Below the pieces are notes generated by a model, which searched no databases, was not told where the DNA came from, and saw only the letters and a program-made list of their open reading frames with translations. A program made the position numbers and the translations under genes. Below are positions 15,563-25,482 of a stretch of DNA of 64,000 nt, piece by piece. How positions within the stretch are numbered: position 1 is the stretch's first letter; each line of letters opens with the position of its first letter. This stretch comes from Pseudoalteromonas aurantia 208 (GTDB lineage: Bacteria; Pseudomonadota; Gammaproteobacteria; Enterobacterales; Alteromonadaceae): positions 62,001 to 126,000 of the forward strand of contig NZ_AQGV01000012.1 in NCBI RefSeq assembly GCF_014858725.1, written 5' to 3'.

Positions 15563-18457
15563 TTAATGAGACACAACGATTAAGCGTATAGCGTCAAGTT
15601 TTAATTGTGCTTTTTCAATGTAAACGCCAAGTTCGGTTCTTTGCTTTTCAAAGACTTGAACTTCTTCATCGCGGATATTAGGGTTAATCGCTTTTAATGC
15701 CGCTAAACGAGATTGCTCTTCACTCATAGTCGCGTGCATTTTTGTTATTGCATCTCTCCTCAGGGTATCTAACTGAACATTTGCTAATTCAGTCGCTTGC
15801 GTAATGAGTGGGTGAATGGCACTTTGCAATGCATTAGCCAGTTTACTTGCTGTTTGACGACCAACAGCAGATAATTGACTATTAAAAGCATCGAACGCAA
15901 CATTTTCAGCCAGGTTGTTACCTGCTTTATCGAGTAATACACGCACTGGTGTTGGCGGTAAAAAGCGACCAACCTGCAGCACTTTAGGCGCTGATGCTTC
16001 GGCAATATAGATAAGCTCAACGAAAAAAGTCCCAGCTGGTAATTTCTTATTTTTCAGCAAGGCGACAGATGCACAACCAAAGTCATCATCACAGATCATA
16101 TCCATGGCACCCTGTACCATTGGGTGATCCCAGCTGATAAAGTGCGCATCCTCTTGCGACAAAGAAGTATTTCGATCAAATGTGACGGTAATACCATCCT
16201 CTTTTAAACATGGGAAAGAGGGGTTGAGCATATGTTCAGTCGGCTTAAGGATGATGGTGTTTTCACCTTTATCTTCTTGGTTTACACCAAAGGTGTCGAA
16301 TACGTTGATCATGTACCCTGGTAAGATCACGCCATTATCCAGTTTTTCAATTTCAGCAACCAAAGAGTCAGCGCGCCCCTGACCGCTGGAGTGAAGTTCA
16401 AGCAGTCGGTCACGACCTTGCTCCATTTGAGCACGTAATACTTGGTTTTGTTTGGCGGCTTGTTCAAGAAGTGGATCAAGCTCCTCTTCATCACAGTTAT
16501 GCCCACCAATAAATTCAAGCAAGTCTTCGCTAAACTCTTTATAGAGCATTTGCCCTGTCGTACTGGTAGTTTCAAACGCATCTAACCCTTCGTTATACCA
16601 GCGGAGTAAGACTTCTTGTGCTGTATTTTCAAAGTAAGGTACGTGGATATTCACATCGTATTTTTGGCCAATACGATCTAATCGTCCAATACGTTGTTCG
16701 AGTAAGTCAGGGTTGAGGGGTAAATCAAACAACACCAAATGATGTGAAAACTGGAAGTTACGACCCTCAGAGCCTATTTCAGAACACAACAATATTTGCG
16801 CTGAGTCGTATTCATCAGCGAAAAACGCCGCAGCACGGTCACGTTCAACAATAGACATGCCCTCATGGAACACCGCAGCTTTAATGGCTTCTCGTTCACG
16901 TAGGGTTTGTTCAAGACTGATTGCAGTTTGTGCTTCAGCACAGATCAACAAAACTTTTTCATGTTTAAGTGACTTTAGAGTGTCAATTAACCAGTCGACG
17001 CGCGGGTCAAAGGCGGTCCAGCCACTCCCTTCACCTTCGAACTCCTGAAAAATCTTTTCTGGGAACAAAGCCCTTAATGCGGATTTTTCAGCACTTTGGA
17101 TACCACCCATATTCCCAAGGACCGACATCGCTGTTTTGTATTGCTTCGGAATTTCAACAGGGTAACTGTGTAACTTTCGACCCGGATATCCATCAATACC
17201 GCTGCGACTGTTACGGAATAAAATTCGCCCTGTGCCGTGGCGATCTAACAACATTGATAGAACTTCTTGTTTAGCTTGCTCATCACCAGATTGTGCGTTG
17301 ATCAATAGGGTACTGATATCGGTTTCTTGTAGCAAGTTAACAAGGGTTGCTTCTGCTTGGTCGTCTAGCGCCCCATCTTGTAACAGTTGATTGGCCGCCT
17401 CAGCCACTTCTTTGTATTGGCTTTCTTCCGCAACGAATGCGTCGTAATCGTAGAATCTATCAGGGTCTAACAACTGTAATCGAGCAAAGTGGCTTCGGTG
17501 ACCTAATTGGTCAGGCGTTGCCGTGAGTAGGATGAGGCCTGGAATATCTTGGGCAAGTTCAGCCATACGAGCATATTCAGTACTGGGCTTATTATTCTCG
17601 ATTGTTAAATGATGTGCTTCATCAATGACGAGTAAATCCCAATCGGCTAAGGTTGCTTGTTCAAACCAGCGACGTTTTTTTGCAATGAACTCCAAGCTCA
17701 CCAGTACGAGCTGCTCAGTTTCGAATACGTTTGGAGAATCAGCAAAGGCTTCATCGCATCGCTCTTCATCAAAAATTGAGAAGCGTAAATTAAAGCGACG
17801 AAGCATTTCTACTAACCATTGGTGTTGTAAATTTTCAGGCACAACAATCAAGACGCGATTTGCACGCCCGGTCAGGAGTTGCTGATGTAAAATCATACCA
17901 GCTTCGATGGTTTTACCTAAACCAACTTCGTCAGAGAGTAATACGCGGGGAGCAAAGCGTTTGCCCACTTCATCTGCAATGTAAAGTTGGTGTGGGATCA
18001 AGCTGGCTCGTTGGCCTACAACGCCTTTTAAATGTGACTGTTGGCGTGCAAACTGATGTTGCCACGTTTGGTATCGTAACGTGTAGCGGTCAAATCGGTC
18101 GACCTGGCCTGCAAATAAACGGTCTTGTGGTTTATTAAATTTAATAAAGTGATCAAGAAACGTTTCTTTTAAAGTCGTTTTTTCTTCGGTATCAAGACGA
18201 ATACCGTGGTAACACAACAATTCACCAACAGGTTCAATTGTTTCGACTTGTAGCTCCCACTCATCGGCACTGCGAATAATATCACCTGGATTGAATACCA
18301 CACGCGTTACAGGTGCTTCTTGCATTGAGTAAACGCGGTTTTCTCCACTGGCGGGGAATAATATTGTCACTTGGCGGCCTTCTAATGCCACGATGGTACC
18401 TAAGCCTAAATCTGACTCAGTGTCACTTATCCAGCGCTGACCTAAGGAAAAATTCAT
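15563..18457 (-). CDS. rapA: RNA polymerase-associated ATPase RapA
   Basis: A 964-residue SWI2/SNF2 ATPase, nearly the length of E. coli RapA (968). The N-terminal part (1-110) has the tandem Tudor-like domains, GQRWISDTESDLGLGTI being the recognisable opening. Walker A is DEVGLGKT (176-183) and the DEAH box is at 279-282 (VIDEAHHL). The helicase C lobe carries CSEIGSEGRNFQF and DLPLNPDLLEQRIGRLDRIGQ. RapA binds core RNA polymerase and promotes recycling by ATP-driven release of stalled polymerase (established in E. coli). It is transcribed alone, divergent from the PIN-PhoH gene. Confidence 0.96.
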   Translation of the reverse strand: MNFSLGQRWISDTESDLGLGTIVALEGRQVTILFPASGENRVYSMQEAPVTRVVFNPGDIIRSADEWELQVETIEPVGELLCYHGIRLDTEEKTTLKETFLDHFIKFNKPQDRLFAGQVDRFDRYTLRYQTWQHQFARQQSHLKGVVGQRASLIPHQLYIADEVGKRFAPRVLLSDEVGLGKTIEAGMILHQQLLTGRANRVLIVVPENLQHQWLVEMLRRFNLRFSIFDEERCDEAFADSPNVFETEQLVLVSLEFIAKKRRWFEQATLADWDLLVIDEAHHLTIENNKPSTEYARMAELAQDIPGLILLTATPDQLGHRSHFARLQLLDPDRFYDYDAFVAEESQYKEVAEAANQLLQDGALDDQAEATLVNLLQETDISTLLINAQSGDEQAKQEVLSMLLDRHGTGRILFRNSRSGIDGYPGRKLHSYPVEIPKQYKTAMSVLGNMGGIQSAEKSALRALFPEKIFQEFEGEGSGWTAFDPRVDWLIDTLKSLKHEKVLLICAEAQTAISLEQTLREREAIKAAVFHEGMSIVERDRAAAFFADEYDSAQILLCSEIGSEGRNFQFSHHLVLFDLPLNPDLLEQRIGRLDRIGQKYDVNIHVPYFENTAQEVLLRWYNEGLDAFETTSTTGQMLYKEFSEDLLEFIGGHNCDEEELDPLLEQAAKQNQVLRAQMEQGRDRLLELHSSGQGRADSLVAEIEKLDNGVILPGYMINVFDTFGVNQEDKGENTIILKPTEHMLNPSFPCLKEDGITVTFDRNTSLSQEDAHFISWDHPMVQGAMDMICDDDFGCASVALLKNKKLPAGTFFVELIYIAEASAPKVLQVGRFLPPTPVRVLLDKAGNNLAENVAFDAFNSQLSAVGRQTASKLANALQSAIHPLITQATELANVQLDTLRRDAITKMHATMSEEQSRLAALKAINPNIRDEEVQVFEKQRTELGVYIEKAQLKLDAIRLIVVSH

Positions 18458-18737
18458 GTTCGTCTCGTTTAACCCGAAAAAAGGCGGCTATGTTACCCGT
18501 TCATTTAAGCTTGTTCAATCTTGTTTATTCATTGCGAATGTGCCTATCTCTATTCTTTTTACAGTTCTTATAAATTATTGAGATCTATTTGTAATAAGAA
18601 CATAAATTCACTTTCGGTTTGTCATAAAACGGACTTTTATGACAAATAGACTAAACTTGGGTTATAGTCAGTACGTTTGATATTTCATCAAGAGTATTGG
18701 GTATAGCATGAATATTTGCAAACGATAGGATGACGCT

Positions 18738-20144
18738 ATGGGAAAAGATCAAGAACTCGACAAAAAAATGTACGTACTTGACACCAACGTGCTGCTTCAT
18801 GAACCCCTCGCTTATCTATCTTTTCAAGAACATGATGTTGTCATACCAATGACAGTACTTGAAGAGCTAGATCATATCAAAGACAGAAAGCGCGACGTGA
18901 GTCGTGACGCTAGAATTGCAATTCGTAGTTTAGATGGTGTACTCAAAGATGCATCCCCAGAGGAAATGTTAGATGGTGTACGTTTACCAAGCGTACAATC
19001 GAGTAATGAGTCTGGGCCTTTGTCGCGTGGAAAATTGATTATTGTTAATGATCATTTATTCCCAGATAGCATTTCAGGCCTGCCAGGTAATGAGAATGAC
19101 CACATTATTATAAATTGCGCCGTCAGATTACAAAAACAACATGCACACACTAAGGTGGTTTTAGTCACCAAAGATATTAATATGCGTCTCAAGGCCAAAG
19201 GTGCTGGGCTGCAGTTTGTAGAAGATTACCGAACGGATCAATTGATTGATGACATTAAGTTATTGAGTTTAGGGTATAAAAAATTCACGGGCGACTTTTG
19301 GCAAAGTGTAGGAGCTTGCACATCAGAGCAGCAAGGCCGATATACGTTGCACCATGTGCCTAAAAGTTTGTTACCAGATGTTTTTTGTAATGAATATTTA
19401 GTCGATGACAGTGAGCACTTTGCGGCACGGATCACCCATTACGATGAGACGAACATTACCTTTAAGGACTTGGGGGTAGAGCGGTTAATGCATCAAAGTG
19501 CTTGGGGCGTGCAACCAAAAAATGTGTATCAAGGTATGGCAATGGATGCATTGCTTGATCCAAACATTGAATTGGTCATATTAACAGGCCCAGCCGGGTG
19601 TGGGAAAACTCTGTTAGCACTTGCCAGTGCGCTGGAAATGATCATTGAAAAAGGGGTGTATGATAAGGTTATCGTTACGAGAAATACGCCTGAAATCGCA
19701 GAGAGTATCGGGTTTTTACCAGGTACCGAAGAAGAGAAAATGGCCCCATGGCTTGCTGCGATCACGGACACACTTGAAGTGCTTCATAAAAATGATGAAA
19801 GTCCTATTTCAAGTCGTAATTATATAATGGAGAAAGCCAATATTCAGTTTAAATCGGTCAATTTTATGCGTGGTCGCAGTATTCAAAACGCCGTAGTGAT
19901 TTTAGATGAAAGCCAGAACTTAACCGCATCGCAGTTAAAAACGATTATTACGCGTTGTGGAGAAGGGACCAAATTAATATGCACGGGTAACTTAGCCCAA
20001 ATAGACAGTAATTATTTAACACCTCTCACATCTGGCTTGACCTACATTGTTGAGCGTTTTAAACACTTTGAAGGCAGCGCAACAATTAATTTAAATGGGG
20101 TTGTACGTAGTAGATTGGCGTCTTTCGCTGAGGAAAATCTATAG
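18738..20144 (+). CDS. PIN domain-PhoH ATPase fusion protein
   Basis: A 468-residue protein with an N-terminal PIN nuclease-like domain (about 11-150) and a C-terminal PhoH P-loop ATPase domain. PIN acidic residues are visible in LDTN (Asp15), LEELD and the NDH/TKD segments. Walker A is GPAGCGKT (284-291) and the Walker B region reads VVILDESQNLT, followed by a CTGNLAQID sensor motif. This is the PhoH2/YlaK-like class, proposed to couple ATP-driven RNA unwinding to PIN ribonuclease activity. The ATG has a modest upstream AGGA. A hairpin terminator follows. Confidence 0.92.
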   Translation: MGKDQELDKKMYVLDTNVLLHEPLAYLSFQEHDVVIPMTVLEELDHIKDRKRDVSRDARIAIRSLDGVLKDASPEEMLDGVRLPSVQSSNESGPLSRGKLIIVNDHLFPDSISGLPGNENDHIIINCAVRLQKQHAHTKVVLVTKDINMRLKAKGAGLQFVEDYRTDQLIDDIKLLSLGYKKFTGDFWQSVGACTSEQQGRYTLHHVPKSLLPDVFCNEYLVDDSEHFAARITHYDETNITFKDLGVERLMHQSAWGVQPKNVYQGMAMDALLDPNIELVILTGPAGCGKTLLALASALEMIIEKGVYDKVIVTRNTPEIAESIGFLPGTEEEKMAPWLAAITDTLEVLHKNDESPISSRNYIMEKANIQFKSVNFMRGRSIQNAVVILDESQNLTASQLKTIITRCGEGTKLICTGNLAQIDSNYLTPLTSGLTYIVERFKHFEGSATINLNGVVRSRLASFAEENL

Positions 20145-20157
20145 TTCTTGCAGTCTT

Positions 20158-20186
20158 AGGCCACGGAAAGGTGGTGGCCTTTTATT
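20158..20186 (+). terminator. Terminator after the PIN-PhoH gene
   Basis: A 7-bp stem, AGGCCAC (20158-20164) with GTGGCCT (20174-20180), followed by a T-rich tail. It begins 13 bases after the stop codon. Confidence 0.7.
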
Positions 20187-20279
20187 TTACCAAAAGCAAG
20201 GTGTTTCACTGTTGAGCCTTGCTTATCATTACCTTGCTCGTTATTGTGTTGGGCATAGGGAATCATTTAGCTATCCTTT

Positions 20280-23200
20280 ATGGACTTTGATCAAGCGTTC
20301 TTACCTTTAAAAAAATATTATCAAGCGATTGCTGTTACCTTAAGTATCGCGATGCTTGTGGCCGCAATTTTATGCCTGCACTTGTACCATATTAAACTTG
20401 AGCGAAGTTATAATGACAAGGTTGTGCATTTTCAGCGTTTAAATGGGCAGTTAGATCAAGCTATGTCTGCGGCTGAAACTGTATTTCAAAGTGTCTTTAT
20501 TAGCCTTGAGCAACCGCTCAGTTATCATTTTGATCCATTTATCATGGCGACAATTGATCAACGGGCAGATTACTATTATCGAAAATTGCCGCATGGTGCA
20601 GGTGAGGTGATAGGCCAGGGACGCTTTTTAAATAACCCTCAAGCTTATCGACAATGGCAACAGGTTATGGCACTAGGGCCAGCTTTTAATACAACGTTAG
20701 CGTTAATCTTACCGGTAGATGCACTCGCTTACGTCAAAGATAATGGCTTTGCATTTGTAAAGCGCCGTTATCACAACGAAAGTCATTTATTGACGGCATT
20801 ACTTGAGGGGAAGTTGTCACCTGACTTTTCTGAGAAAATGTATAGTAGTACTGGTGTAGTAGAAATTAACGGTAGAACCTATTTTGCGATAGGACAGCGT
20901 CGTTCAAGTACGTCAAATGAGCATGTTTTGTTGGTTTACAATACGCAAAAAGTGCTGGCGTGGTTGAATCAAGTCGGCTTACCTAAAACGGTTGCTACAC
21001 TATTAAATAAACACCAGCAAAACTTACTGACCCACCATGAGTTTTTAACTGAATTCCAGCAACAGCGCGAGCGGGTTGCACCGTGGTTAGGTGGAATTCA
21101 CCTTTATAGTGAAAAATCAACAAGACCAATTGATTTAGCGTTTAAGCAAACAGAGCAAGATTTTAGAACGCCAATTCTATATGAGATAGCACTAGAGTTA
21201 CTTTTTTTGGCCAGCTTTATAGGAGCTACATTCCTAGCAGTTACGTGGCTGAGTAATCGGATATTTATTCGTCCGGTAAGTCATTTTGTACGGTACCTTA
21301 CGCTGCAAGAGCACGCACCAAAAACAACGTTCGATTATATAATTCCTGAGGACTGGCAGCCTTGGTTTGCAAAAATTAAACGGGTAGTGACGCAAAAGCA
21401 AGAATTACTCGAGCAATTAAAGCAGCATAATGATGTTTTAGATGAGCAAGTGCAAACGCAGAAGAAACAGCTTGCGCGCTCGCTTGATATAAAAGAGCGT
21501 CAAGCAGCTTTACTGAATACCATGTTAGATAACATTCCAGATTTAATTTACTTTAAAAATATCGATGGGTCATTTATTGGGTGTAATGCAGCTTTTGAAG
21601 CATTTCTTAAAGTTAATAAAAGTGAACTGGTTGGCAAAGAGCTGCACGAGGTCACAGATAGATTTGCAGAATTGACCATGCTAGAGCAATGTATGCGGGA
21701 GCAACGGCACTCGTTGACAGAAACATTGCTTTTGCAAGATAAGAGCTACATGTTTACCGTGGCGCCATTTTACAATGAACAACATAGATTAATAGGTAGC
21801 TTTGGAGTAGCTCGGGACGTCACCGAACAACAGCAAGTGCTTAAATCATTGCAGACCTCAGAAGAGAACTTTAAAGCGGCAATGGAGTATGCACCAAATG
21901 GTGTGATCTTAGCCTCGATTGATGGAAAAGTGTTGAGTTTAAATAAAGCAGCAAAACGGTATTTAACAGAGCATCAACCGAAAGTGGGATCCTTGTTATC
22001 CAGATTATTTGATGAGCAAAGCTACAAGGCGTTAGCTGAAACATTTGCGGTATTACTAGAGCAAAATAAAAAGGCGGCTGAACTTACGATGCCTCAGTCA
22101 GGGCCTTACATGTGGCTACAATTAAGTATTTCTTTGGTGTGGGATAAGCAGCGACAGCCAAAATACTTTGTTATTCATCTACAAAACATTACTCAGTTAA
22201 CAAGGGCTAAACTCGATGCGGAGCGAGCTACTTTAGCAAAAAGTCGCTTTATTGCGAATATCAGTCATGAAATTCGCACGCCAATTAACGTCGTACTTGG
22301 ACTGGTTGATATAGTCAAAGAGCAAGGCTTAAATGAAACCCAAAGTGTACAAATGGGTCAAGTGAGTTACGCGGCTCAGCAATTACTCGATATGCTGAAC
22401 AGTATTTTAGCATTTGCTAAAGTGGAAAGGCACCAAGAGAGCGTAAGAGTTCATGAATTTGAGATAGTAACACTCATTGATGATTGCTATAAATTGATGG
22501 CGCCGTTATGTGCTCAAAAGGGCTTACAACTCACTATTGAGCTGAAACACTCGGTGCCGCCCACGTTCAAAGGTGATATGCAAAAAATAAAACAAATCTT
22601 AATTAACTTATTGAGCAATGCCATAAAGTATACCCAAAGAGGGAAAGTTGTATTGGCCATTATTCAAGAGCAGCAAAATAGCGGCGAGCAACGTACTAAA
22701 TTCAGTGTTATAGATACAGGACAAGGGATAAAAGAGGTGGATCAAGAGCGGCTGTTCGATGCGTTTACTCAAGTTGATGAATCCTTGTCTCGTAAACATG
22801 ACGGGATCGGGCTTGGCCTTGCCATAGTAAAGCAAGAAGTTGCATTACTAGGTGGAGAAATTCAGCTGAACAGTCAATATGGACAAGGCAGTGAATTTTA
22901 CTTCTCATTACCATTGGAAGTGGTGCCATTACTTTCTAGAAAGACCGACGTTCTTTGGTTTACGGGTAATAGTATGAGGTTCGTTTGTTCTGATCTCAAT
23001 GTATGTATAGAGCAGGATAAAATAAGGGTGTTACAACATCTAAATGATCAACCAGCTTCATATCTAGTTTGCGAGAGCGCGCTGCAACTTGATATGCTAG
23101 GTGTGCACTGTGGGCAGGGTTGGCTCGATAAGCTTGTTAGTGTCTATGTACCAGAAAGCACACCGATAGAGAATCTTAAAGTGATCAGCAATAAGATTAA

Positions 23201-23999
23201 GCAGTTTCCTCATGTTGGCTATGCTCAGAGAATATCAAAAGATATTGAACAGCAGTTGAAGCAACAGCCACAATCAAGATGTCAAGATGTCAATGTAACG
23301 GGTAGCTTATGTTTAATTGTTGATGATAATGAACTAAATTTAGATATCACAAGCAATTTGTTACAACAGGTGTGTGTAAATATCGTACGATTGAATGGCG
23401 CGCAAAATATTGTTGAAATAGTATCCAAATTACAGCCAGATGTGATTCTAATGGATGTACAAATGCCAGAATTAGATGGCTACCAAGCAACAGAGCTATT
23501 GCGCAAAGCGTTGCCAGAGCAACCTGTAGCAATTATTGCATTAACCGCCAATGATAATGTTGGTGAAGTCAATAAAGCGCTGAGTGTTGGCATGAATGAT
23601 TACTTAATTAAACCCGTTGAAAAAGGGTTATTAAGTGAGACATTAGCTCTGTATGTCACCGCAGAAATTCGGTTTTTTGATCGCGCATTTGCGCTTGAGC
23701 AAGTGATGGGTAAAGAACCGTTTTTAATCACAATGTTAGAAAAGTTTGCTAAGCTAAGTACAGAGTATTTACATCAGTTAGATAATTGTGAAAGTCATAA
23801 AGAGGTTTCATTATTAGCTCATAGTATCAAAGGCGCAGCTGCAGGGTTGGGGTTTTGCCGATTAGCCGAGGCAGCTAAGGTACTAGAATTACATATAAAA
23901 ACCTCGAATAAAACACCAGATGAGGTGCTTGTTACAGATCTAAAAATGAGATTACAGCAAGTTGAGTTATTTTTAACGATAGGAAGTCTAGGGGATTAA
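20280..23999 (+). CDS. Hybrid sensor histidine kinase (two PAS, HisKA, HATPase, REC, Hpt)
   Basis: A 1239-residue membrane kinase. Order: membrane segment (about 15-35), periplasmic sensor region (about 40-300), second membrane segment (about 302-325), coiled coil (370-410), PAS 1 (about 413-515), PAS 2 (about 528-640), HisKA with His663 (ISHEIRTPINV), HATPase (N box NLLSNAIKYT and G box DGIGLGLAIVK), receiver domain (VDDNE and acceptor Asp in LMDVQMPELDG) and Hpt domain with His near 1181 (AHSIKGAAAGLGF). All phosphorelay residues are present, so the relay His-Asp-His looks functional. The TAA stop is directly followed by the ATG of the next gene, a receiver protein that is the likely partner. 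Confidence 0.95.
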   Translation: MDFDQAFLPLKKYYQAIAVTLSIAMLVAAILCLHLYHIKLERSYNDKVVHFQRLNGQLDQAMSAAETVFQSVFISLEQPLSYHFDPFIMATIDQRADYYYRKLPHGAGEVIGQGRFLNNPQAYRQWQQVMALGPAFNTTLALILPVDALAYVKDNGFAFVKRRYHNESHLLTALLEGKLSPDFSEKMYSSTGVVEINGRTYFAIGQRRSSTSNEHVLLVYNTQKVLAWLNQVGLPKTVATLLNKHQQNLLTHHEFLTEFQQQRERVAPWLGGIHLYSEKSTRPIDLAFKQTEQDFRTPILYEIALELLFLASFIGATFLAVTWLSNRIFIRPVSHFVRYLTLQEHAPKTTFDYIIPEDWQPWFAKIKRVVTQKQELLEQLKQHNDVLDEQVQTQKKQLARSLDIKERQAALLNTMLDNIPDLIYFKNIDGSFIGCNAAFEAFLKVNKSELVGKELHEVTDRFAELTMLEQCMREQRHSLTETLLLQDKSYMFTVAPFYNEQHRLIGSFGVARDVTEQQQVLKSLQTSEENFKAAMEYAPNGVILASIDGKVLSLNKAAKRYLTEHQPKVGSLLSRLFDEQSYKALAETFAVLLEQNKKAAELTMPQSGPYMWLQLSISLVWDKQRQPKYFVIHLQNITQLTRAKLDAERATLAKSRFIANISHEIRTPINVVLGLVDIVKEQGLNETQSVQMGQVSYAAQQLLDMLNSILAFAKVERHQESVRVHEFEIVTLIDDCYKLMAPLCAQKGLQLTIELKHSVPPTFKGDMQKIKQILINLLSNAIKYTQRGKVVLAIIQEQQNSGEQRTKFSVIDTGQGIKEVDQERLFDAFTQVDESLSRKHDGIGLGLAIVKQEVALLGGEIQLNSQYGQGSEFYFSLPLEVVPLLSRKTDVLWFTGNSMRFVCSDLNVCIEQDKIRVLQHLNDQPASYLVCESALQLDMLGVHCGQGWLDKLVSVYVPESTPIENLKVISNKIKQFPHVGYAQRISKDIEQQLKQQPQSRCQDVNVTGSLCLIVDDNELNLDITSNLLQQVCVNIVRLNGAQNIVEIVSKLQPDVILMDVQMPELDGYQATELLRKALPEQPVAIIALTANDNVGEVNKALSVGMNDYLIKPVEKGLLSETLALYVTAEIRFFDRAFALEQVMGKEPFLITMLEKFAKLSTEYLHQLDNCESHKEVSLLAHSIKGAAAGLGFCRLAEAAKVLELHIKTSNKTPDEVLVTDLKMRLQQVELFLTIGSLGD

Positions 24000-24902
24000 A
24001 TGCCAAAGATTGCTCGTATTTTGATTGTTGATGATGATCCACTTAATCGCGTGGTTCTAGACAACACGCTATCTGAAGATTATCAAATATCACAATGTGA
24101 AAGTGCAGAGCAGGCGCTGGCGTTTCTATCTAGTCATGAGGTAGATCTCATTATTTCAGATATTCGGATGCCAGGGATGTCTGGTTATGATTTATTAGAA
24201 AAGCTAAAAACACAGCAACATACTTACGCAATTCCAGTCATTATTATTTCTGCAAGTAATAGCTATAATGATGAAGCAAAAGGCTTACAAATGGGGGCAA
24301 TGGATTATATTACTAAACCATTCAGCCCACTTATCGTTAAAGCAAGGGTGAAAAACCACCTAGCGATTAAGCAGAAGAATGATTTACTTGAAAAGTTAGC
24401 ATCGATTGATGGTTTGACAGAGATTCCGAATAGACGTTTATTGGATGAAACACTGGCTAGAAACTGCCAGATGTGTGCGGAATATGAAAAAACGCTGAGC
24501 TTATTGTTAATTGATATTGATTATTTCAAAGAGTTTAATGAATTTTATGGTTATTCTGCAGGTGATGAGTGTTTGGTTAAAGTAGCACGCGCACTTGAGC
24601 ATGTGACTATTGAGCACCTAGGGTTTGTGGCGCGCTATGATGGCGTTCGATTTGCGGCCATACTTACAGAAAGTACCAGTGACAGCGCCGAAAAAGTTGC
24701 ATCTCAGATGCATGATGCAGTTGATAGCCTGTTAATAACCCATAGTACGTCGCCCATTTGTGCTCACTTAAGTATAAGTATCGGCATTGTACATATCACC
24801 ACAAACTTTAATGACAATGAACAGCAAGTATTTAAGTTAGCGGATAGCGCCTTACAACAGGCGCATCAACATCAAGAACGTATAGTATTAATCAATAGGT
24901 AA
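24000..24902 (+). CDS. Response regulator with receiver and degenerate GGDEF domain
   Basis: A 300-residue protein. The receiver (1-125) has the acidic pair at 11-12, acceptor Asp54 (ISDIRMPGMSG) and Lys106 (TKPF). The C-terminal GGDEF-fold domain (about 135-300) keeps the DGLTEIPNRR and IDIDYFKEFN blocks, but the catalytic signature reads DGVRF (214-218) in place of GGDEF. Loss of the metal-binding and GTP-binding residues suggests it is not an active cyclase and acts by binding a ligand or partner. The start codon touches the stop of the hybrid kinase, so the two are translated from one message and probably form one pathway. Confidence 0.92.
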   Translation: MPKIARILIVDDDPLNRVVLDNTLSEDYQISQCESAEQALAFLSSHEVDLIISDIRMPGMSGYDLLEKLKTQQHTYAIPVIIISASNSYNDEAKGLQMGAMDYITKPFSPLIVKARVKNHLAIKQKNDLLEKLASIDGLTEIPNRRLLDETLARNCQMCAEYEKTLSLLLIDIDYFKEFNEFYGYSAGDECLVKVARALEHVTIEHLGFVARYDGVRFAAILTESTSDSAEKVASQMHDAVDSLLITHSTSPICAHLSISIGIVHITTNFNDNEQQVFKLADSALQQAHQHQERIVLINR

Positions 24903-24922
24903 ATCCTCACCTATTGATTAAT
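24887..24922. terminator. Convergent-gene hairpin
   Basis: A 14-bp perfect stem (24887-24900 with 24909-24922) overlapping the stop codon of the response regulator gene and facing the lipoprotein gene. No long T run follows, so its strength as a terminator is uncertain. Confidence 0.6.
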
Positions 24923-24950
24923 CGTATTCAAGGCTTTATTTGACGCCCAG

Positions 24951-25331
24951 TTAAAGATATTCAGACACCGCACTTGCGCCGTACCCAACCAGCTTGCCAT
25001 TTTTAAATACCAATGGCGTGCATTCATCTTTGGTAATTTTACCGTCTGAATGTTTGCTGTTTGTGGCGAAATACAAGACTTGATACACGTTATCACCTTT
25101 ATTAACTAAATCAGAAAATTCAGGCGTATCGAACTCTTGCAGAACCGTTTGATATGCAACGCCATTCTTTAACCCGGTAATTTTATCTCTATTAGACTTC
25201 TGATGTTTTTGCCAACCAGAACCGCTATAGTCAGAAGCCCAGCTGTGTTCAGCTTCGCCATCTGAGACTGCGACAATACAGCCACTTAAGAAAGGTGTTG
25301 TTAGTAGTGCGGCTATAAGTAATTTCTTCAT
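24951..25331 (-). CDS. Small lipoprotein, DUF3192-like
   Basis: A 126-residue lipoprotein. The signal MKKLLIAALLTTPFLSGC ends in a lipobox with Cys18 as the acylation site. The C-terminal two thirds (KITGLKNGVAYQTVLQEFDTPEFSD, YQVLYFATNSKHSDGKITKDECTPLVFKNGKLVGYG when read in parts) resemble the DUF3192 family of gammaproteobacterial lipoproteins, related in shape to small BamE-like folds. Function is unknown. The start chosen is the ATG at the signal peptide with AGGAAC upstream; the open frame extends 25 codons further without a ribosome site. Confidence 0.8.
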   Translation of the reverse strand: MKKLLIAALLTTPFLSGCIVAVSDGEAEHSWASDYSGSGWQKHQKSNRDKITGLKNGVAYQTVLQEFDTPEFSDLVNKGDNVYQVLYFATNSKHSDGKITKDECTPLVFKNGKLVGYGASAVSEYL

Positions 25332-25482
25332 TTTTATTTGTTCCTGGATAGATAGTGTTTTTTTAATTGCAAATAATTTGCCAATTATTTTCACATTAAA
25401 AATCAAAGGTTTATAGTTTTCTTTATTAAAAGGAATTTATATAGAAATCAAAAAATGGTTAATTTGATGATTTATTAGTGTT

